Under the pieces are notes generated by a model. That model was given only the letters and a program-made list of their open reading frames with translations. It was not told the origin of the DNA and did no database searches. Position numbers and translations under genes: made by a program. From assembly GCF_020921035.1 (NCBI RefSeq), contig NC_063150.1, positions 33,093,826 through 33,157,825 on the forward strand: 64,000 nt of DNA. Reading direction: 5' to 3'. Shown in pieces: positions 26,728-37,870 of this stretch; within the stretch, counting starts at the first letter, position 1; each line of letters opens with the position of its first letter. Origin of the DNA: Rhodamnia argentea (lineage: Eukaryota > Streptophyta > Magnoliopsida > Myrtales > Myrtaceae).

Positions 26728-27629
26728 TGTTGTCGCCTATAGATGTTCGTATATGTAAAATAACGTTAATCGACAAACCTGAATCCAAACGCAATGAGTA
26801 GTCTGAATGTAGAGGAATGATCCGAGCCCAACGAAATGACGTTGTGTCCTTAAGACAAATTTGTCCCCTCAATCGGTACCCAAGGTTCTTGGACAATTGC
26901 CTTCCAAGATAAAACGAATCGCCTTTCCTCCAAAGTGGTACTTTTTCGGAGGAAATCTTCGAACGCACTTTGTAGAATAATCGCACAAATGATGAATAGT
27001 GAAATGAGAATGACGAAAAATGACAGTTATCTCTAATGCGACGATCAATGTTCTATTTATAGACAATGATGCAAAGAGTCATGAACGAAAGGTTGAGAAC
27101 GTCGACGAAGAGTCACAAATCTATACGGTTGATGAAGGGTTACGAACCTTCATGAAGGGACACGAATCGAACAACTCTGATAAACGGTTACGAACCTTCA
27201 TGAAGGAACACGAACCGAACAGCTCTCTTTATTGGAACAAACAAACATGTTCGTTCAAAAAAAAAAAAATTCTGAACATACCTGTTCGGACATGTCCATT
27301 CGAATTGTGTCCGTTCGGTTTAAAAAAAAAAGAATAGAATAAATAAAACCGATAGGTGTAAAAAAAAATATGAGCGCGCGGACTCGGGCCCGAACCGAAC
27401 CGAGCCGAGCCGGCGGCGGCGGCGGCGGCGCCCATGTGTGTGGGCCGACCCGGCTTTGTGTAGGTCCTCTCCTTTCCACAAAAGTGGGGTGCCCCTTGGG
27501 GCCCAAACCCATTTGTGAGGTTCCAATATTTAAACCCATCTTTCATATACTCTTTTTCCCATGTGGGACTCTCCATCCTTCATTTCTCATTCAACTTTTT
27601 TATGGAACTTTGAAACCAAAGTCCCAACA
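26728..27629 (-). repeat. 5' LTR of copia B
   Basis: 902 bp. Compared with the other LTR it has an extra copy of the GGTTACGAACCTTCATGAAGG-type block (about 27140-27205) and a longer GGC run near 27411-27429. Confidence 0.93.
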
Positions 27630-28887
27630 GGCACCGCTGAAAACTTTTGGATACACTACTTAACGATTCACCGATTTCCCCATCAACCCAAATGAAAAAA
27701 CTACAACCTTCTCCTTTATTGCTATGATTATATCTTGGGCAGCCATGGTATCGTCTTCTCCGGTTTTCCTTCGTCTTTGCTGTTCGCAAAGGAGCTTTCA
27801 AGCTAGAATGGCAAAACACATCGTCCATTGGAGGAATTGATGTCTTCGATTGTGCCATATGCAACGGAAACGTGAGGATAGCATGAAATCCTTGAGGATG
27901 AAGCAGGTGATTTTTAGGGATTCCAGTATCTCTAAAGTGGTTTCGCCCAACACCGAGCATACGAGTTTCACGCCCAAAAAATTGTGCAATCGATCATAAG
28001 TAAGGCACTCGACAGTAGGTTAGGCATATCCACCATACACAATTAGCGTAATCAAGAAGGACATTCAAGATTATGCAAACTCACCTTAGCGATGAGCTGT
28101 TGGCGCAATTGGAAGTCGAAGCAAAGCTGGCAACACCGGCTCAAGTTGATTGGGGGAACTCACCGAGTCGTCGTGGTGCGAAAAACCCCGAGTGCATTGT
28201 CTCATTGGCTATCGTTCATCATCGCGGGGTCAAGGGCTTTGGTGGTGAGCATCCAACGGCCGACGAGAGTGGCCACAAAGGGAGGAGCGAGGGTCGTCGA
28301 GCATTCGATGGCCGTCGACGGCGATCTTCTGTCATAAAGGAGGGACGATCTTCGATGGCTTTAGCATAAGAGACGTCAAAGAAAACCCGTTTGGTCGTTC
28401 CCACGAGTACTAATTTGTTTTTTGGACATGGCAACTCACTAGTAGCGGTGCAATCGGAAAGCTTTCGATGGAAAGACATCGTCCCCGAAATGGACTCATT
28501 CTCTCATATGGGACCGAAAGAGGACGATGAAGAGAAACCAAACTAGGGTTCTCAATTTGCCTGGTTTGTTTTTGGGAGGAGCAAGGGCATCGTGTTTTTC
28601 ATTTTGCCCGGAAATGAAAGATGAGAACAAAAAAAAAAAAAAATTGTTCTACTAACATCTTCGAAGTAGAAATTTCCACCCATTATCAAATGAATTTCTA
28701 TTTCATAAGTTGAAATTTCGAGTAATTATCAAACGAATTTTTATTTTAGAAGCTGAAATTTATTTCGGTTATCAAACGCATTTCTTAACCGGAAATCAAC
28801 TTCTCACGCGGAAATTGAAAAATCAACTTCTGCTTAAAAGCAAAAGCAGAAAAACCAACTTCTTGCTAGAAACCATTCTCAATTGGA
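27630..28887. other. Right interior of the Harbinger element, no intact gene
   Basis: Frames of about 100 residues exist on both strands (plus 28073-28369, minus 27580-27960 and 28219-28479), but they overlap each other and show no domain that I recognise. The part nearest 27635 may hold the tail of the Myb/SANT-like ORF. Confidence 0.4.
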
Positions 28888-28908
28888 GAAGTGTTTTCAT
28901 GCGGGCCC

Positions 28909-29022
28909 TAACCTTTGTGGCTCCCCCCCTCTTTAATTTTCATCACGAAGAAGTCCATATTCTTCACTTTATTTGGGCTGGATATTATTTGACGGGCTCA
29001 AACTCGAAATATATTTTCAGCA
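28909..29022 (-). repeat. 5' LTR of copia A, outer piece
   Basis: Begins with the duplicated TAA (28909-28911) and continues the LTR: CCTTTGTGGCTCC, then CATATTCTTCACTTTATTTG, matching 15383-15492. It ends ATTTTCAGCA. Confidence 0.8.
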
Positions 29023-29853
29023 CATAGATTGAGCCCATGAATAAGAAAGTGACGTGTTCGAAATTATTATAAGCACATGAAATGTCTTCGAGATCACAAT
29101 CATCTACTGTCGGGGACGTCTTTGTCGCAATACTTATAATCTTTTAGCGTGTGACTCTAGATCGAGACAACATGTGCTCGTTTGCGGTTGATAAGATTAT
29201 CCATGACAAAATGTTTGGAGGAACAAGTTATACTGTACTTTTGATGAATGGCTTAGTTTAGAGGCAGTCCTAGTTTATAAACTGTTTCACCTGTAACGAG
29301 CTGTCTTAGGATCAAACGCAAATGTGATTATGATCGTTTTAGATATGCTACGAAGTTGAGCTCGACAAGTTAATTTCTCGATAACAAAGTTCAAAATCAA
29401 TCACAGAGCTAAATTTACAATTGAGGCTTAAAAAAAAATTGACAATCGGTTGAGAATCTGATGCCAACATTGCTACAGTTCTTGCATATAACCTCCTTAG
29501 ACTACAAAAGAATAAATTTTACATTGTTCTTAAGCATATGATACAGACATGATCTCACAAATGACATGAAAACACAAACCAAGACAAAAAAAACAAGATA
29601 TACAGACAAAACGGGGCCGTTTTATCAGCCCTAAGCAACTCAAAATCTTGTCACAGTGACAAAGAAAACCAAGTGCTTGTAGATGTCCCGGTCACAAGCT
29701 ATGTTGGCGAGTTATCGAGCCATCAACTCAAATGGAGCATGAAACAAGTCTCGGTCAACGCGTATTTCCATGGCGTCAAATGAGCTTCTGTTCTTTTTCC
29801 CTGTAGATTTTTAGATGGGATCCTGGACTACCGATCGAGGTTCTGTTCACTTT
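29023..29853. other. Spacer between transposon nest and EXO70 gene
   Basis: AT-rich, no coding signal. The part nearest 29853 presumably includes the EXO70 3' untranslated region. Confidence 0.5.
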
Positions 29854-32165
29854 CTATTGCTTTCTCCTGCCTGTGGTAGCCGGGGTCCCGTCGAAGAGCT
29901 CGTCGATGTACGTCTCCAAGTCCTCTGGCTGATACTTCACGTACTTCTCCGACTGCCTTCCCGCCGTGAAATGCTGCGAGTGCCGGCCCAAGAACGACCG
30001 GTACGCTGGAATCACCACCGCCGCTATCGAAACCCTAAGCTCTGATTGCAACTGCTCGTCCTTCACAATCCACGCGCTCTGCGTCTTGTGGATCTCCTCG
30101 AACATGGCGTTGAAGGTCTTGAATCTCTCCTTCAGCTCCGGCTTCGAGACCTTCCCATGCACGTTCAACCCTTCGTCCCGGAAGCAACCCAAGACTTTAC
30201 TCCAAGTTTCTCTCTGGTAATTCTTGTGGTACTGCCTTAGCTCGGACGATCTCTTGCGCCGCCAGTTGTCGCCCGTCAGCTCATTGATCTCCGCCGAGGC
30301 TTTCACTTTTTGCAAGATGTACCGTCCATTGTTCATCATAAATATGAAGCTCAGCGACACGTCCTTGTAGAGCTTGGATTTCACTTCAAGATTCGAATCT
30401 AGCAAGTCCATGACTTTCGTTAATTGGATTGAGAATGGCGACGATTCCTTCTCCGAGTCGTTCCGATTGCCCTGGCCTTGAAATTCTGCTCTGTTGTTGG
30501 AATCGGCTCGTTCGATCTTCAAGTGCTCTTTGAAAACTTGCTCTAGGGTTTCTTTGTACTCGCATGCATACTTGAGATAGTTTACCGTGTAACTTGTTAA
30601 GGGGTGAACTGCACCTCCAGGCACAGGGTTTTTACCTGCAATAAATGGACACGATCAATGATAATTTGATTATCATCTGATTGCTTCAATCTATTAAATC
30701 TAATCGAGGAATGCCAGTTGGGGATTGAATGTCTGACTTTCTTACCGCTATCCGATTTGATCGAGTTTTCTAAGTCACTGAACATGCTCACAATAGCCTC
30801 GCCGATCCGAGATCGTGCAGTATTAATCTCCGACCTTAATTGATTCGCACCGTCTTCATCCTTGAAATATCGATCCATGGTAGGTGTCGTATCTCGTAGA
30901 GTCTCATACATGTCCAGGAACTTGAACAACTTCTCGGCTGACCGCTTTGATGACATCGCTACTGCTTCAGAGAAATTCAAGATTTGAATCAGCATGCTTC
31001 GAGTGAGATTATAGAATAGATGAGTCGCGATCGATGGATAGCCCGCGAACACAGCCTCCGCGAGCCTCAGCTCTCGATGGAAATGCACCGACGCACATTG
31101 TTTGAAGGTTCTGATCCACTTGACGATCTCTCTCTCCAGAGCTTCCCATTGCATCTTTTGCACGTCGTCGATGCTAATGTTCTCAAACCCGAACTTGTTA
31201 AATAGTTCTTCGAACGAGTTCCTCCTCGTGACTATATAAACTTGACAGCACTCGCTTTCATAGCCACATGAGACCATCTCCTTTGCGATCTTGTTCAAAA
31301 TGGAAACGATATCATTCGGGTATCCAAACGAATCGCCCTCATCAATGGATTGATCTGATTCTTCGGTGGATTCTTGTTTCGATTTGACGCTTTCTTCTTT
31401 CTCTAAATCAATAGGCTGACATTCATCTAATAACACCCTGGAAATATTGAAAGAAATTACTCGGTAGATAGCGTGCATTCATGCCACACCATTCAATCAG
31501 AATGAATCATGACATGTCTTCATTGCTAAAAACGGAGGAAAAACTAAAGCTAAGAGGCTAACGTAGTTGAAAGCTTCTTTTTACCTGAATTCATCTTCCA
31601 AAAACGACAGAGCTCGTTGTTGGATGCTCCCGACCCGATTATTCAATGAACCAAACTTTTCTCTGCATTTAAAGGGTTCAAGTACAGTTGCCAGCTTCGA
31701 GAGGCGATCGACAATTTCCAGGAAAGAATTAACCTCTGGTTCTTGAGACCATTTCGCCTTCCCTTCACCCAAATCGGTGCAGTATTCCGCTACTTTGGCC
31801 TCGACAAAATCCATGAGCTTGCCGACGTATTCGGGGATCTCCGAAGAATCATTCTCATCGCTAGTGGAGGAAAGAATTGTGGCAAGCTTGTCGATGTCTT
31901 CCAAAGCCTTCTCAAGGCTGTAACAAAGCTTGCGATCAACATCACCATCATCAACCTCCTCTTCAGCAATCTCACTTGTATCGATCGTTTCTTGATCTTT
32001 CTTCCCCTCATCCTCATCGTTTCTCTCTACATGACCAGTTACCTGACCTTCTTGTGGATCGGCTTCAGGGGACCTCGGCGGCACCGGTGAAGAATCACCA
32101 TCCTCTTTCAGATCATGCTTTCTCGGGGTGATCGGGTTGGATTTGTCAGAAGGGTCGCTCTCCAT
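29854..32165 (-). CDS. Exocyst complex subunit EXO70, probably clade C
   Basis: Three minus-strand exons, 32165-31585, 31437-30746 and 30635-29854, join in phase across GT-AG introns of 147 and 110 bp and give 684 residues. The N-terminus is acidic and low in order (about residues 1-75, rich in D and E). The Exo70 C-terminal helical-rod domain covers roughly residues 290-665, with landmarks DVQKMQWEALEREIVKWI, VHFHRELRLAEAVFAGY, GGAVHPLTSYTVNYLKYAC, MNNGRYILQKVK and KYQPEDLETYIDELFDG. Known family role: EXO70 binds membrane phosphoinositides and helps the exocyst tether secretory vesicles at the plasma membrane. The acidic N-terminus and the HPLT..T.NYLKYACEY motif suggest the EXO70C group, linked in Arabidopsis to pollen tube growth; clade placement needs a tree. 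A CT-rich leader on the sense strand lies upstream (GA run at 32424-32457 on plus). Confidence 0.94.
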
Positions 32166-32420
32166 CGCTTGTTGTGTTGTGATGTTGCAGAAGGATTGAT
32201 CAAATTTTCTCTCTTTTTTTCCCTTGGAAGGTCAAGAGAGAAGAAAGGCGAAGATGGAAGATTAACTTGAAGAGAGATTCCAAAGAGATTCATCTAATGT
32301 TAGTTCGTGATTTCCATCGATTGTTTTTGGTTTACATTGTTTGAGGGTTGAAATGGTCGTTGCATGCATGGAGAGAGAGAGAGAGCGTGTGTTTGGGAAC
32401 GTACGGACAGAAAATTTACC

Positions 32421-32423
<3 letters not shown>

Positions 32424-32457
<34 letters not shown>
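32424..32457. repeat. (GA)n microsatellite in the EXO70 leader/promoter
   Basis: About 17 GA units on plus, i.e. CT on the EXO70 sense strand, roughly 260 bp upstream of its start codon. A shorter GA run lies at 32373-32386. Confidence 0.9.
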
Positions 32458-32459
<2 letters not shown>

Positions 32460-32461
<2 letters not shown>

Positions 32462-34055
32462 CGTGTGCTCTTTGTTTGGAAACGTGGAAAGTTTGACTGA
32501 TGTGGAGAGTCAATGGCCAAGGGTAAACCGTTAAGTTTGTTGGCGAATGCCTAGAAAAGAGGCTATGTTGGTGTAGTATTATTGCTTGATTTTAACTTTT
32601 TAGGTAATTCTAAGTGCATTCCACGGTTTTGAAAGAAAAAAAAAAGAGACTGAAGTTGGTGCTAAACATGGACAATTTCACCTGATAATATGCTTTGGTA
32701 ATTTTAATCAGCAAGAATGAATGGACTAAAATTTACTATGCTTTTGATAGGATGGAAACCGCGCTTGAGTGCCCGTTTTTACGATATTAGATCCTAACTT
32801 TATCAATATGAAGTCATTTGAAGTATTTATCTGATTCAAACAAAGTGAAAGCCGACCGCCTGAATACGATCATTTGATGAGAAACGGAATCGAAAAGGGT
32901 TAAACTCATGGAATTCGAGGATGAGGTATAATGTCATATAAAACGACACCAACTTTTACTTGAGGAACAATTTTGACTATCATTTAAAATTTCCATGACA
33001 ATTGTCTCTTGGATAGAAGCCGGGTACCTTTTTCATGCGACTCTTAAAAAGTTAAAAGTCATGGCTAAAATTGTCTCCCGAACGAAAGCCGGTGCTTTTT
33101 TATGCGACACTCGCGATCCTTCCAACATTCCATCATTAAGTTGTAAACCCAAATAAGTCACACCAATCAGATTACATAAATGAAGTAAAACTAGAAAGAA
33201 TCTATACAAAGATTATAGGACTTGATATGCAATGAATTGGTGATGGGCTCTATGAAGATCGTGGGTGGGATTAAGTTGGTAAATGCTTAGGCATAGCATC
33301 AAAAGGAGGAGAGAAAAAAAAGGGTAGAGAGAGGGAGGGGGCATTTAATGGGGAAGACAAGAACATTAAATACTCCTGAGACCGAGAGAGTAAAATTAAT
33401 TGCTTGCCTTAATCGCTGCAATTGTCTGTTCGTCCTCTTCATACCCCTTCTTATCTCTTTGAACCCACTCCCTCCCATCTCATTTAATGCCCCCATCTCT
33501 CCCTTTCTCCCTCTCTCTCTCTCTCTCTAGGTGCAGGTGCAATAATTCAAGCTACGTAAACAAACACCCAGTAAAAGTTAGCGGTCACCCATTGATGTTG
33601 ATCTCGGAGCAATTTCTATCGAACAGTTGAATTTCTTCATCCTTCTGTGTTCAAATACTGGACTTTGATCTGGTTCTTGATGTTTGGAATCCCATCAGGA
33701 GTTATGCATGCCGGGAGAGAGCTTCAAGAATCTTGTTTTAAGACCTTGATTCTTGGAAAAAAAAAATCATGGCTAAATATAAAGTATTTCAATTTCAAGT
33801 CACCTGTTCGAATTTTGACTCGCATTTTATCTTGATCGGAAAGTTAAAAGGGTATTCATAGATGAGAGGAAGAAGAAAGAAAATTGATCCACCGATGTTC
33901 TCGAAAGATATGATCATAGGGTTATAGCTAGCCAATGATCGCAGGATCCCGCTCGGAGTCAAAAACGATCCCTTCAGAACAGCAACAACAAAAGATAATG
34001 ACAACATGGGACAATCAGCGTCCATAGAATTACAGGCCATGGTCCAAACTAGATA
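32460..34055. other. Spacer between EXO70 and DRB genes
   Basis: No coding region recognised. An imperfect tandem pair (ATTGTCTC...GAAAGCCGG-like units at 33001 and 33070) and an imperfect inverted pair around GGGGGCATTTAATG (33335) and CATTTAATGCCCCC (33480) are present, with a CT run at 33508-33529. Confidence 0.45.
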
Positions 34056-35609
34056 TCATATAGATTTTCTTTCCAACTGTAACTTCTTGCTCAGCTCCGA
34101 ACCGAGTTGAGCCGAGTCCGGCTCAAGCTCAAGCTTGTCCAACTTCGGGTTCGAGCTGGCTGGTGGAATCTCTGGCCCTGTTGGTGGGCACAACGGATCA
34201 TCTGCCGAATTCGGTAGGTGCGTCCTCATGAATGGCACCGGTGGTGCTGCACACACTGGGATGACTGATCGGATCTGGACCGCAGGGGCGATCCGGTGTG
34301 GACGGAATCCGCCTGTGTAAACGGATCGCGGTGATAATCCGGATCCATTTCTGGTGTGCGCAGGATGTCCTTCTCTGCTAGAACTCCCTTCAAGGAATGA
34401 CAACGAGGAGTTGGGTCTTGCAAGATTCGGATGATCACTTCGTCTATTGACAATTTTCGGACTTGGGTGAATACTGGACCCTGTGGGTCTCTTCCCGTAG
34501 TCATGTTCCACATCCCATCGATTATCTCTTGGTGGTGGTAGAATCTTTGAAGCTGATCTTGGCGGGGGTGGAGGAAGCAGAGACAGGAAGCAACTCTGCT
34601 TCTGTGAAGACGACGACGACAAGGATGACGAAAAAGGAGAAGAACCACCTTGTGCTTGTGGGATGTAATTCATTAGTAACTCCTCCACGAGCCTGTGCAA
34701 TTGGAGGCTCGTGGAGGGGGAAGCAGAGTGGTTCACTGCATTAGCCCTGATCAATCCTCTTCTTGGTTGGTTCTGATCCCTCCTCCTGATCCCTTGCTTA
34801 GCCTCATCTCTGGGCCTCAAAGAACTCAGGTCTGGCACTGCAAAAGCAAGAGACATTGATCAATCCAGTCTTTGATGGACTCAAATATGGCAAATGAGCG
34901 AGGAAAAGAGGGTAACATTGCACTCAGCGCTTTACCCGTTTTGAGTGCAGACCAAGCCGCGATCGCTGCGTTCTTCTCAGCTTGTTTCTTTGTTTTGGCT
35001 GATTCACCAGTGAAGCTCATCCCAGCAATCCCCACAGTGCAAGTGAAGGTCGGAACGTGCCCAGGGCCTGATCTCACGCTCGTGTACACAGGCAGGTTCA
35101 GGCCTGCCCGGTGAGCTGTTTCTTGGAGCAGATTCTTGTAGATCCCCGTCTCGTCCTTCGCAATGATCAATGACCAAGATGATTCAGAAGCTACAACGTA
35201 AAACCCCATGCAGAGAGCAACCACGGGTTTTGCTCTGTTTTGCTTAAAAACCACATAGATATTCTAAAAATGGAAGCTTTAGCTAAAAAAGCTCAAAACA
35301 ATGCTGAAAAACACTCCCTTCGAAGATGAAAAATACCCAAATACGAATTTTGAGGAGACTTACAAGGACTCTTGCAGTGAGAGATCTTGAAGGACCCCTT
35401 GTGGAGAGGACATTGAGGGCCACTTCTGCAGCCGCATGCTCTGCCTGCCTCAGCGTGTTGCAGTAGCTCCGGCTTTCGAAGATTTCGCCATTGAAGTTCA
35501 CACAAGCTTTGAATCTCGGAGCATGATCCGGTCCCTCTCTGATGCAGGCATAAGAAGGGAGGTTGAAGCAGCTCCTCTGCGCAAGTTCTTGCAGTTGGTT
35601 CTTGTACAT
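34056..35609 (-). CDS. Double-stranded-RNA-binding protein, DRB2/DRB3/DRB5 type
   Basis: Three minus-strand exons, 35609-35364, 35155-34936 and 34837-34056, join in phase and give 415 residues. The first dsRNA-binding domain (about residues 1-70) has MYKNQLQELAQRSCFNLPSY, REGPDHAPRFKACV and RQAEHAAAEVAL. The second (about 83-155) has YKNLLQETAHRAGLNLPVY and KKQAEKNAAIAAW. The rest is a disordered Ser/Pro-rich tail that contains an LVEELLMNYIPQA helix. Two domains near the N-terminus and this length match plant DRB2/3/5. Known role: these proteins bind double-stranded RNA and act beside Dicer-like enzymes in small-RNA pathways and antiviral or translational silencing; the partner here is inferred. 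The start ATG follows an AG acceptor closely, so a 5' leader intron is likely. The exon-2 acceptor GCGAAG has a weak pyrimidine tract. Confidence 0.93.
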
Positions 35610-36111
35610 GATCTGCCCACAAAGCAAACTAACCACAGTGAAGGAAACCACTTGGTCTTGCTAAAAAAGAAAACTAATTGTGGAGGCAAAATCATCATAG
35701 ACATGAAAGAATCTGAACGAGAGAAGAGGGTGTTAAGAACATGGTACTTTCTCCTGATTGCTCGCCCTTTACATTGGCTTGTGTTTTTGGCTCTGGGGAA
35801 CAATAAGTAGTTAACAAGAGTGAGAAGTACGATAAGGCTTTGCCCTTTCCTGAAGAGAAACACGAAGACGAACCAGGAAGTGGGAATCACTTCTGAGCTT
35901 TGCTTCTGTTTGTCTGGAACTCTCTCCGAGCTAAATTTGCTTGCACGTCCATTTTTGTTTTTTTTTTTGTCTTTTTCTTAACAGTAATCTTCTTAACCAA
36001 GGAAATTACGTTTAAATGACACAGTAAAAATTTTAGCTTTCCCTATGCAACAAGGTTTCAAGAAAGTATTGAAGAAAATAAGGATTGGCTTCACATGACG
36101 CTTCCGCCAAG

Positions 36112-36115
<4 letters not shown>

Positions 36116-36148
<33 letters not shown>
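36116..36148. repeat. (CT)n microsatellite
   Basis: About 16 CT units on plus, upstream of the DRB gene. Confidence 0.95.
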
Positions 36149-36151
<3 letters not shown>

Positions 36152-36197
36152 GAGAATTGACTGGACAGACACTCCCATGTGTTTGACTTTCAGATAC

Positions 36198-36211
36198 TTA
36201 TAAATATATGT
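36198..36211 (-). promoter_or_regulatory. Possible TATA box of the DRB gene
   Basis: The minus strand reads CATATATTTATAAG about 600 bp upstream of the DRB start codon. That spacing would fit a transcript with a leader intron ending just before the ATG. A GA run (sense strand) lies 50 bp downstream. Inference only. Confidence 0.35.
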
Positions 36212-36820
36212 TGTCTGTAGCAAGCAGGAGAGCTGCAGTTAAGCTCATGTGAGGTCGAGTTAATGTTTGAGAAAACTAGAGATTGGCTTGAGACGGTGGG
36301 TGGGCAGGGTGCTCTCTTCCATGAATAGCTTTGACTAGGTAGATCAAGACATAGATCCCTCTAAACCTTTACAATGTCCCTGGGCCGGGATCGATCTCCT
36401 TGAGGTTTCTTCTACGTCCCCGAGGAACCGGTTTCCAACGACACTAAGCGTCTGTATGTTTCAAAGAACAAAGGTTCGTGTCCGGTATGGCCGATGGATT
36501 AGTCCGCCGAGAGCTCCGAGTTTACCGAAAGTTGTATGCGATCGGTGTTAGAGAGGGGTCATCATCCTTGAAGCAATGCACATTCAAATTGGAGCTGAAG
36601 CAGAGAGGGAGTAGGGATAGTGTGGTCCAAACCTGCAGAACACCAGAGTCATGTCATCATAAACGCTCTGTTTTGAAATGGTGGGTTTCTTCTGGAGGAA
36701 ATCCAATTGGTGTGGTCATCGTCAATCAATGCCCCCTTCCATCAGTAGCGCGATTGCTTGGTGAAACAAAACGTCGCCAGGCTAGCTAATGCCTTCTTCA
36801 CATGCCGTCGGTGTTAGATT
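36212..36820. other. Intergenic spacer, no supported gene
   Basis: A 103-residue plus frame at 36478-36789 has no recognised domain and is probably chance. Confidence 0.45.
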
Positions 36821-37132
36821 TGATATAATTGTCCGAAAAGTGCTGCGGCCAATTTAGTCCTATGCCTTCATTGATGCCAACTTAGGGCCTAAACATTTTG
36901 AAGATTTGTTAATTTTAGGCCCAAACCTTTTAATGATTTGTCGATTTAGTTCTTCTAAGTAATTTTGATCGGAAATTATTGAAGGGCCGTATTGAAAAAT
37001 CGTCAAAAGGTTTAGGACTAAATTGGCATAACTAAAAGGTTTTATGATTGAATTGACTTATCGTCAAAAAAATTTATGACTAAATTGACTCGATTGAAAG
37101 ATTTATGGCCGAATTGACCACTGAACAAGAGA
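36821..37132. mobile_element. Foldback repeat family 1, short complete copy
   Basis: Starts AATTGTCCGAAAAG and carries TTTAGTCCTA-type units in the left arm. It switches near 36980 to their reverse complements (AAAAGGTTTAGGACTAAATTGGC) in the right arm. The GC-rich centre found in other copies is missing. Related copies lie at 42845, 44728, 45226, 46391, 53625, 55245 and 61690. Confidence 0.7.
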
Positions 37133-37486
37133 TTCGTGACTTTTTAAACAAATTTCCCATGTTGGATTTAGGTAGGTAAAAGGTTTTATGTAGATTCCAC
37201 ACCACGTGTTGTCTTTCCGTGACTGAGTGCCAGGATCCGCCCGTGTTATTTGAGGCCTAAAACTTGGGATCCGAGGAGACGATATGTTTTCCACGTATGA
37301 AATTTCCTCTTTAGGATTTTGACATTTGTTAGGTCGAATGTATTTGGATATTTGTCTTATTATTGATATTAACTTCTAGAAGTTTTCGAGTCTCAAACCT
37401 CGATAGAGGTTAGGAGATTTAAAATAAAACCAACCTTTCAATTGAACCGGCTCCAATTTTCTCTCCTCTCTTGGATTGTGAATCGT

Positions 37487-37730
37487 AGGCTTCGTTTGTT
37501 TCGCACAAATAAAAAATTCGGATTGCATTTTTCTTAAAATAATTACTCGTATCGCTTAAAATAATTAATCAATGAAAAAAAAAAATGTTCACCATTGAAC
37601 AACAAAATTTTTTTAATATTTTTGTAGACAACGAAAATATAATACATTCAGTCGTTTTTGTTACACGCTATTATTTTTAGAAAAATATTTTCTAATGCAT
37701 TCATTTTTCCGTAAAAAAAAAACGGAGTCT
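37487..37730. mobile_element. MITE, ~240-bp 'TTTGTTTC' family, copy 2
   Basis: Begins AGGCTTCGTTTGTTTCGC and ends GTAAAAAAAAAACGGAGTCT. Interior motifs are shared with the other copies. It lies 68 bp upstream of the tRNA-Gln gene. Confidence 0.7.
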
Positions 37731-37798
37731 AAATGCTGAGTAATTAGACGTAACTAATTAACGACTTGTTATATTATTTTTTCCCTAAAGGCGGAATC

Positions 37799-37870
37799 GG
37801 TTCTATGGTGTAGTGGTTAGCACTCTGGACTTTGAATCCAGCGACCTGGGTTCGACTCCCGGTAGGACCT
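37799..37870 (+). tRNA. tRNA-Gln (anticodon UUG)
   Basis: A 72-nt cloverleaf. The acceptor arms GGTTCTA and TAGGACC pair (one T-G). The D arm contains TGGTGTAGTGGTTAGCA, the anticodon arm CTGGACTTTGAATCCAG displays TTG, and the T arm CCTGGGTTCGACTCCCGG carries the B-box GGTTCGACTCC. No intron. A T-run at 37891 can end RNA polymerase III transcription. Confidence 0.95.

Larger units (their letters stand above)
21335..27629 (-). mobile_element. Ty1/copia LTR retrotransposon B, nearly full length, inactive
   Basis: LTRs of 844 bp (21335-22178) and 902 bp (26728-27629) bound a 4.5-kb interior in minus orientation. The LTRs begin TGTTGG(A/G)ACTTTGG and end ...CAACA on the element's own strand. 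A G-rich polypurine tract, GTGGGGGAT, directly precedes the 3' LTR (22187-22179). The flanks are GGCAT (21330-21334) and GGCAC (27630-27634), a 5-bp target duplication with one change. It inserted into the Myb/SANT-like ORF of the Harbinger element. I see no standard initiator-Met primer site next to the 5' LTR. Confidence 0.93.
18531..28908 (+). mobile_element. PIF/Harbinger-type DNA transposon inserted in the copia A LTR
   Basis: The left end reads GGGCTCGCATGAAAACACTT and the right end, reverse-complemented, GGGCCCGCATGAAAACACTT, one difference in 20. Both ends are flanked by TAA (18528-18530 and 28909-28911), the 3-bp TNA/TAA duplication typical of PIF/Harbinger. The total span is 10378 bp, or about 4.1 kb without the nested copia B. 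Subterminal repeats containing ATCAAA(C/T)GAATTT lie at 28686-28790. The element carries a broken Myb/SANT-like ORF at 21055, as Harbinger elements often do beside their transposase. I could not find the DDE transposase itself, so the element is probably non-autonomous or decayed. Confidence 0.85.
14870..29022 (-). mobile_element. Degenerate Ty1/copia LTR retrotransposon A (host of the nest)
   Basis: The left LTR is 14870-15492. The right LTR is 18006-18530 plus 28912-29022, interrupted by the Harbinger element. The two LTRs align along their length: both carry TCTTAGTGTAATTT and the run from CATATTCTTCACTTTATTTGGG onward, and they end in ...TTTTCA(A/G)CA. The element runs on the minus strand. 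A primer-binding-like site TGGTATCGAAGTTAGG lies just inside the right LTR (about 18003-17988), close to the usual initiator-Met tRNA site. The interior (15493-18005) keeps zinc-knuckle, protease-region and integrase remnants but has lost reverse transcriptase and RNase H. No clear target duplication is visible. It is old and inactive. Confidence 0.85.

Noticed and set aside
33320-33510. Inverted GGGGGCATTTAATG pair as a possible microRNA hairpin
   Set aside because: Pairing is short and interrupted, the motif is itself nearly palindromic, and the flanks are purine or pyrimidine simple sequence.
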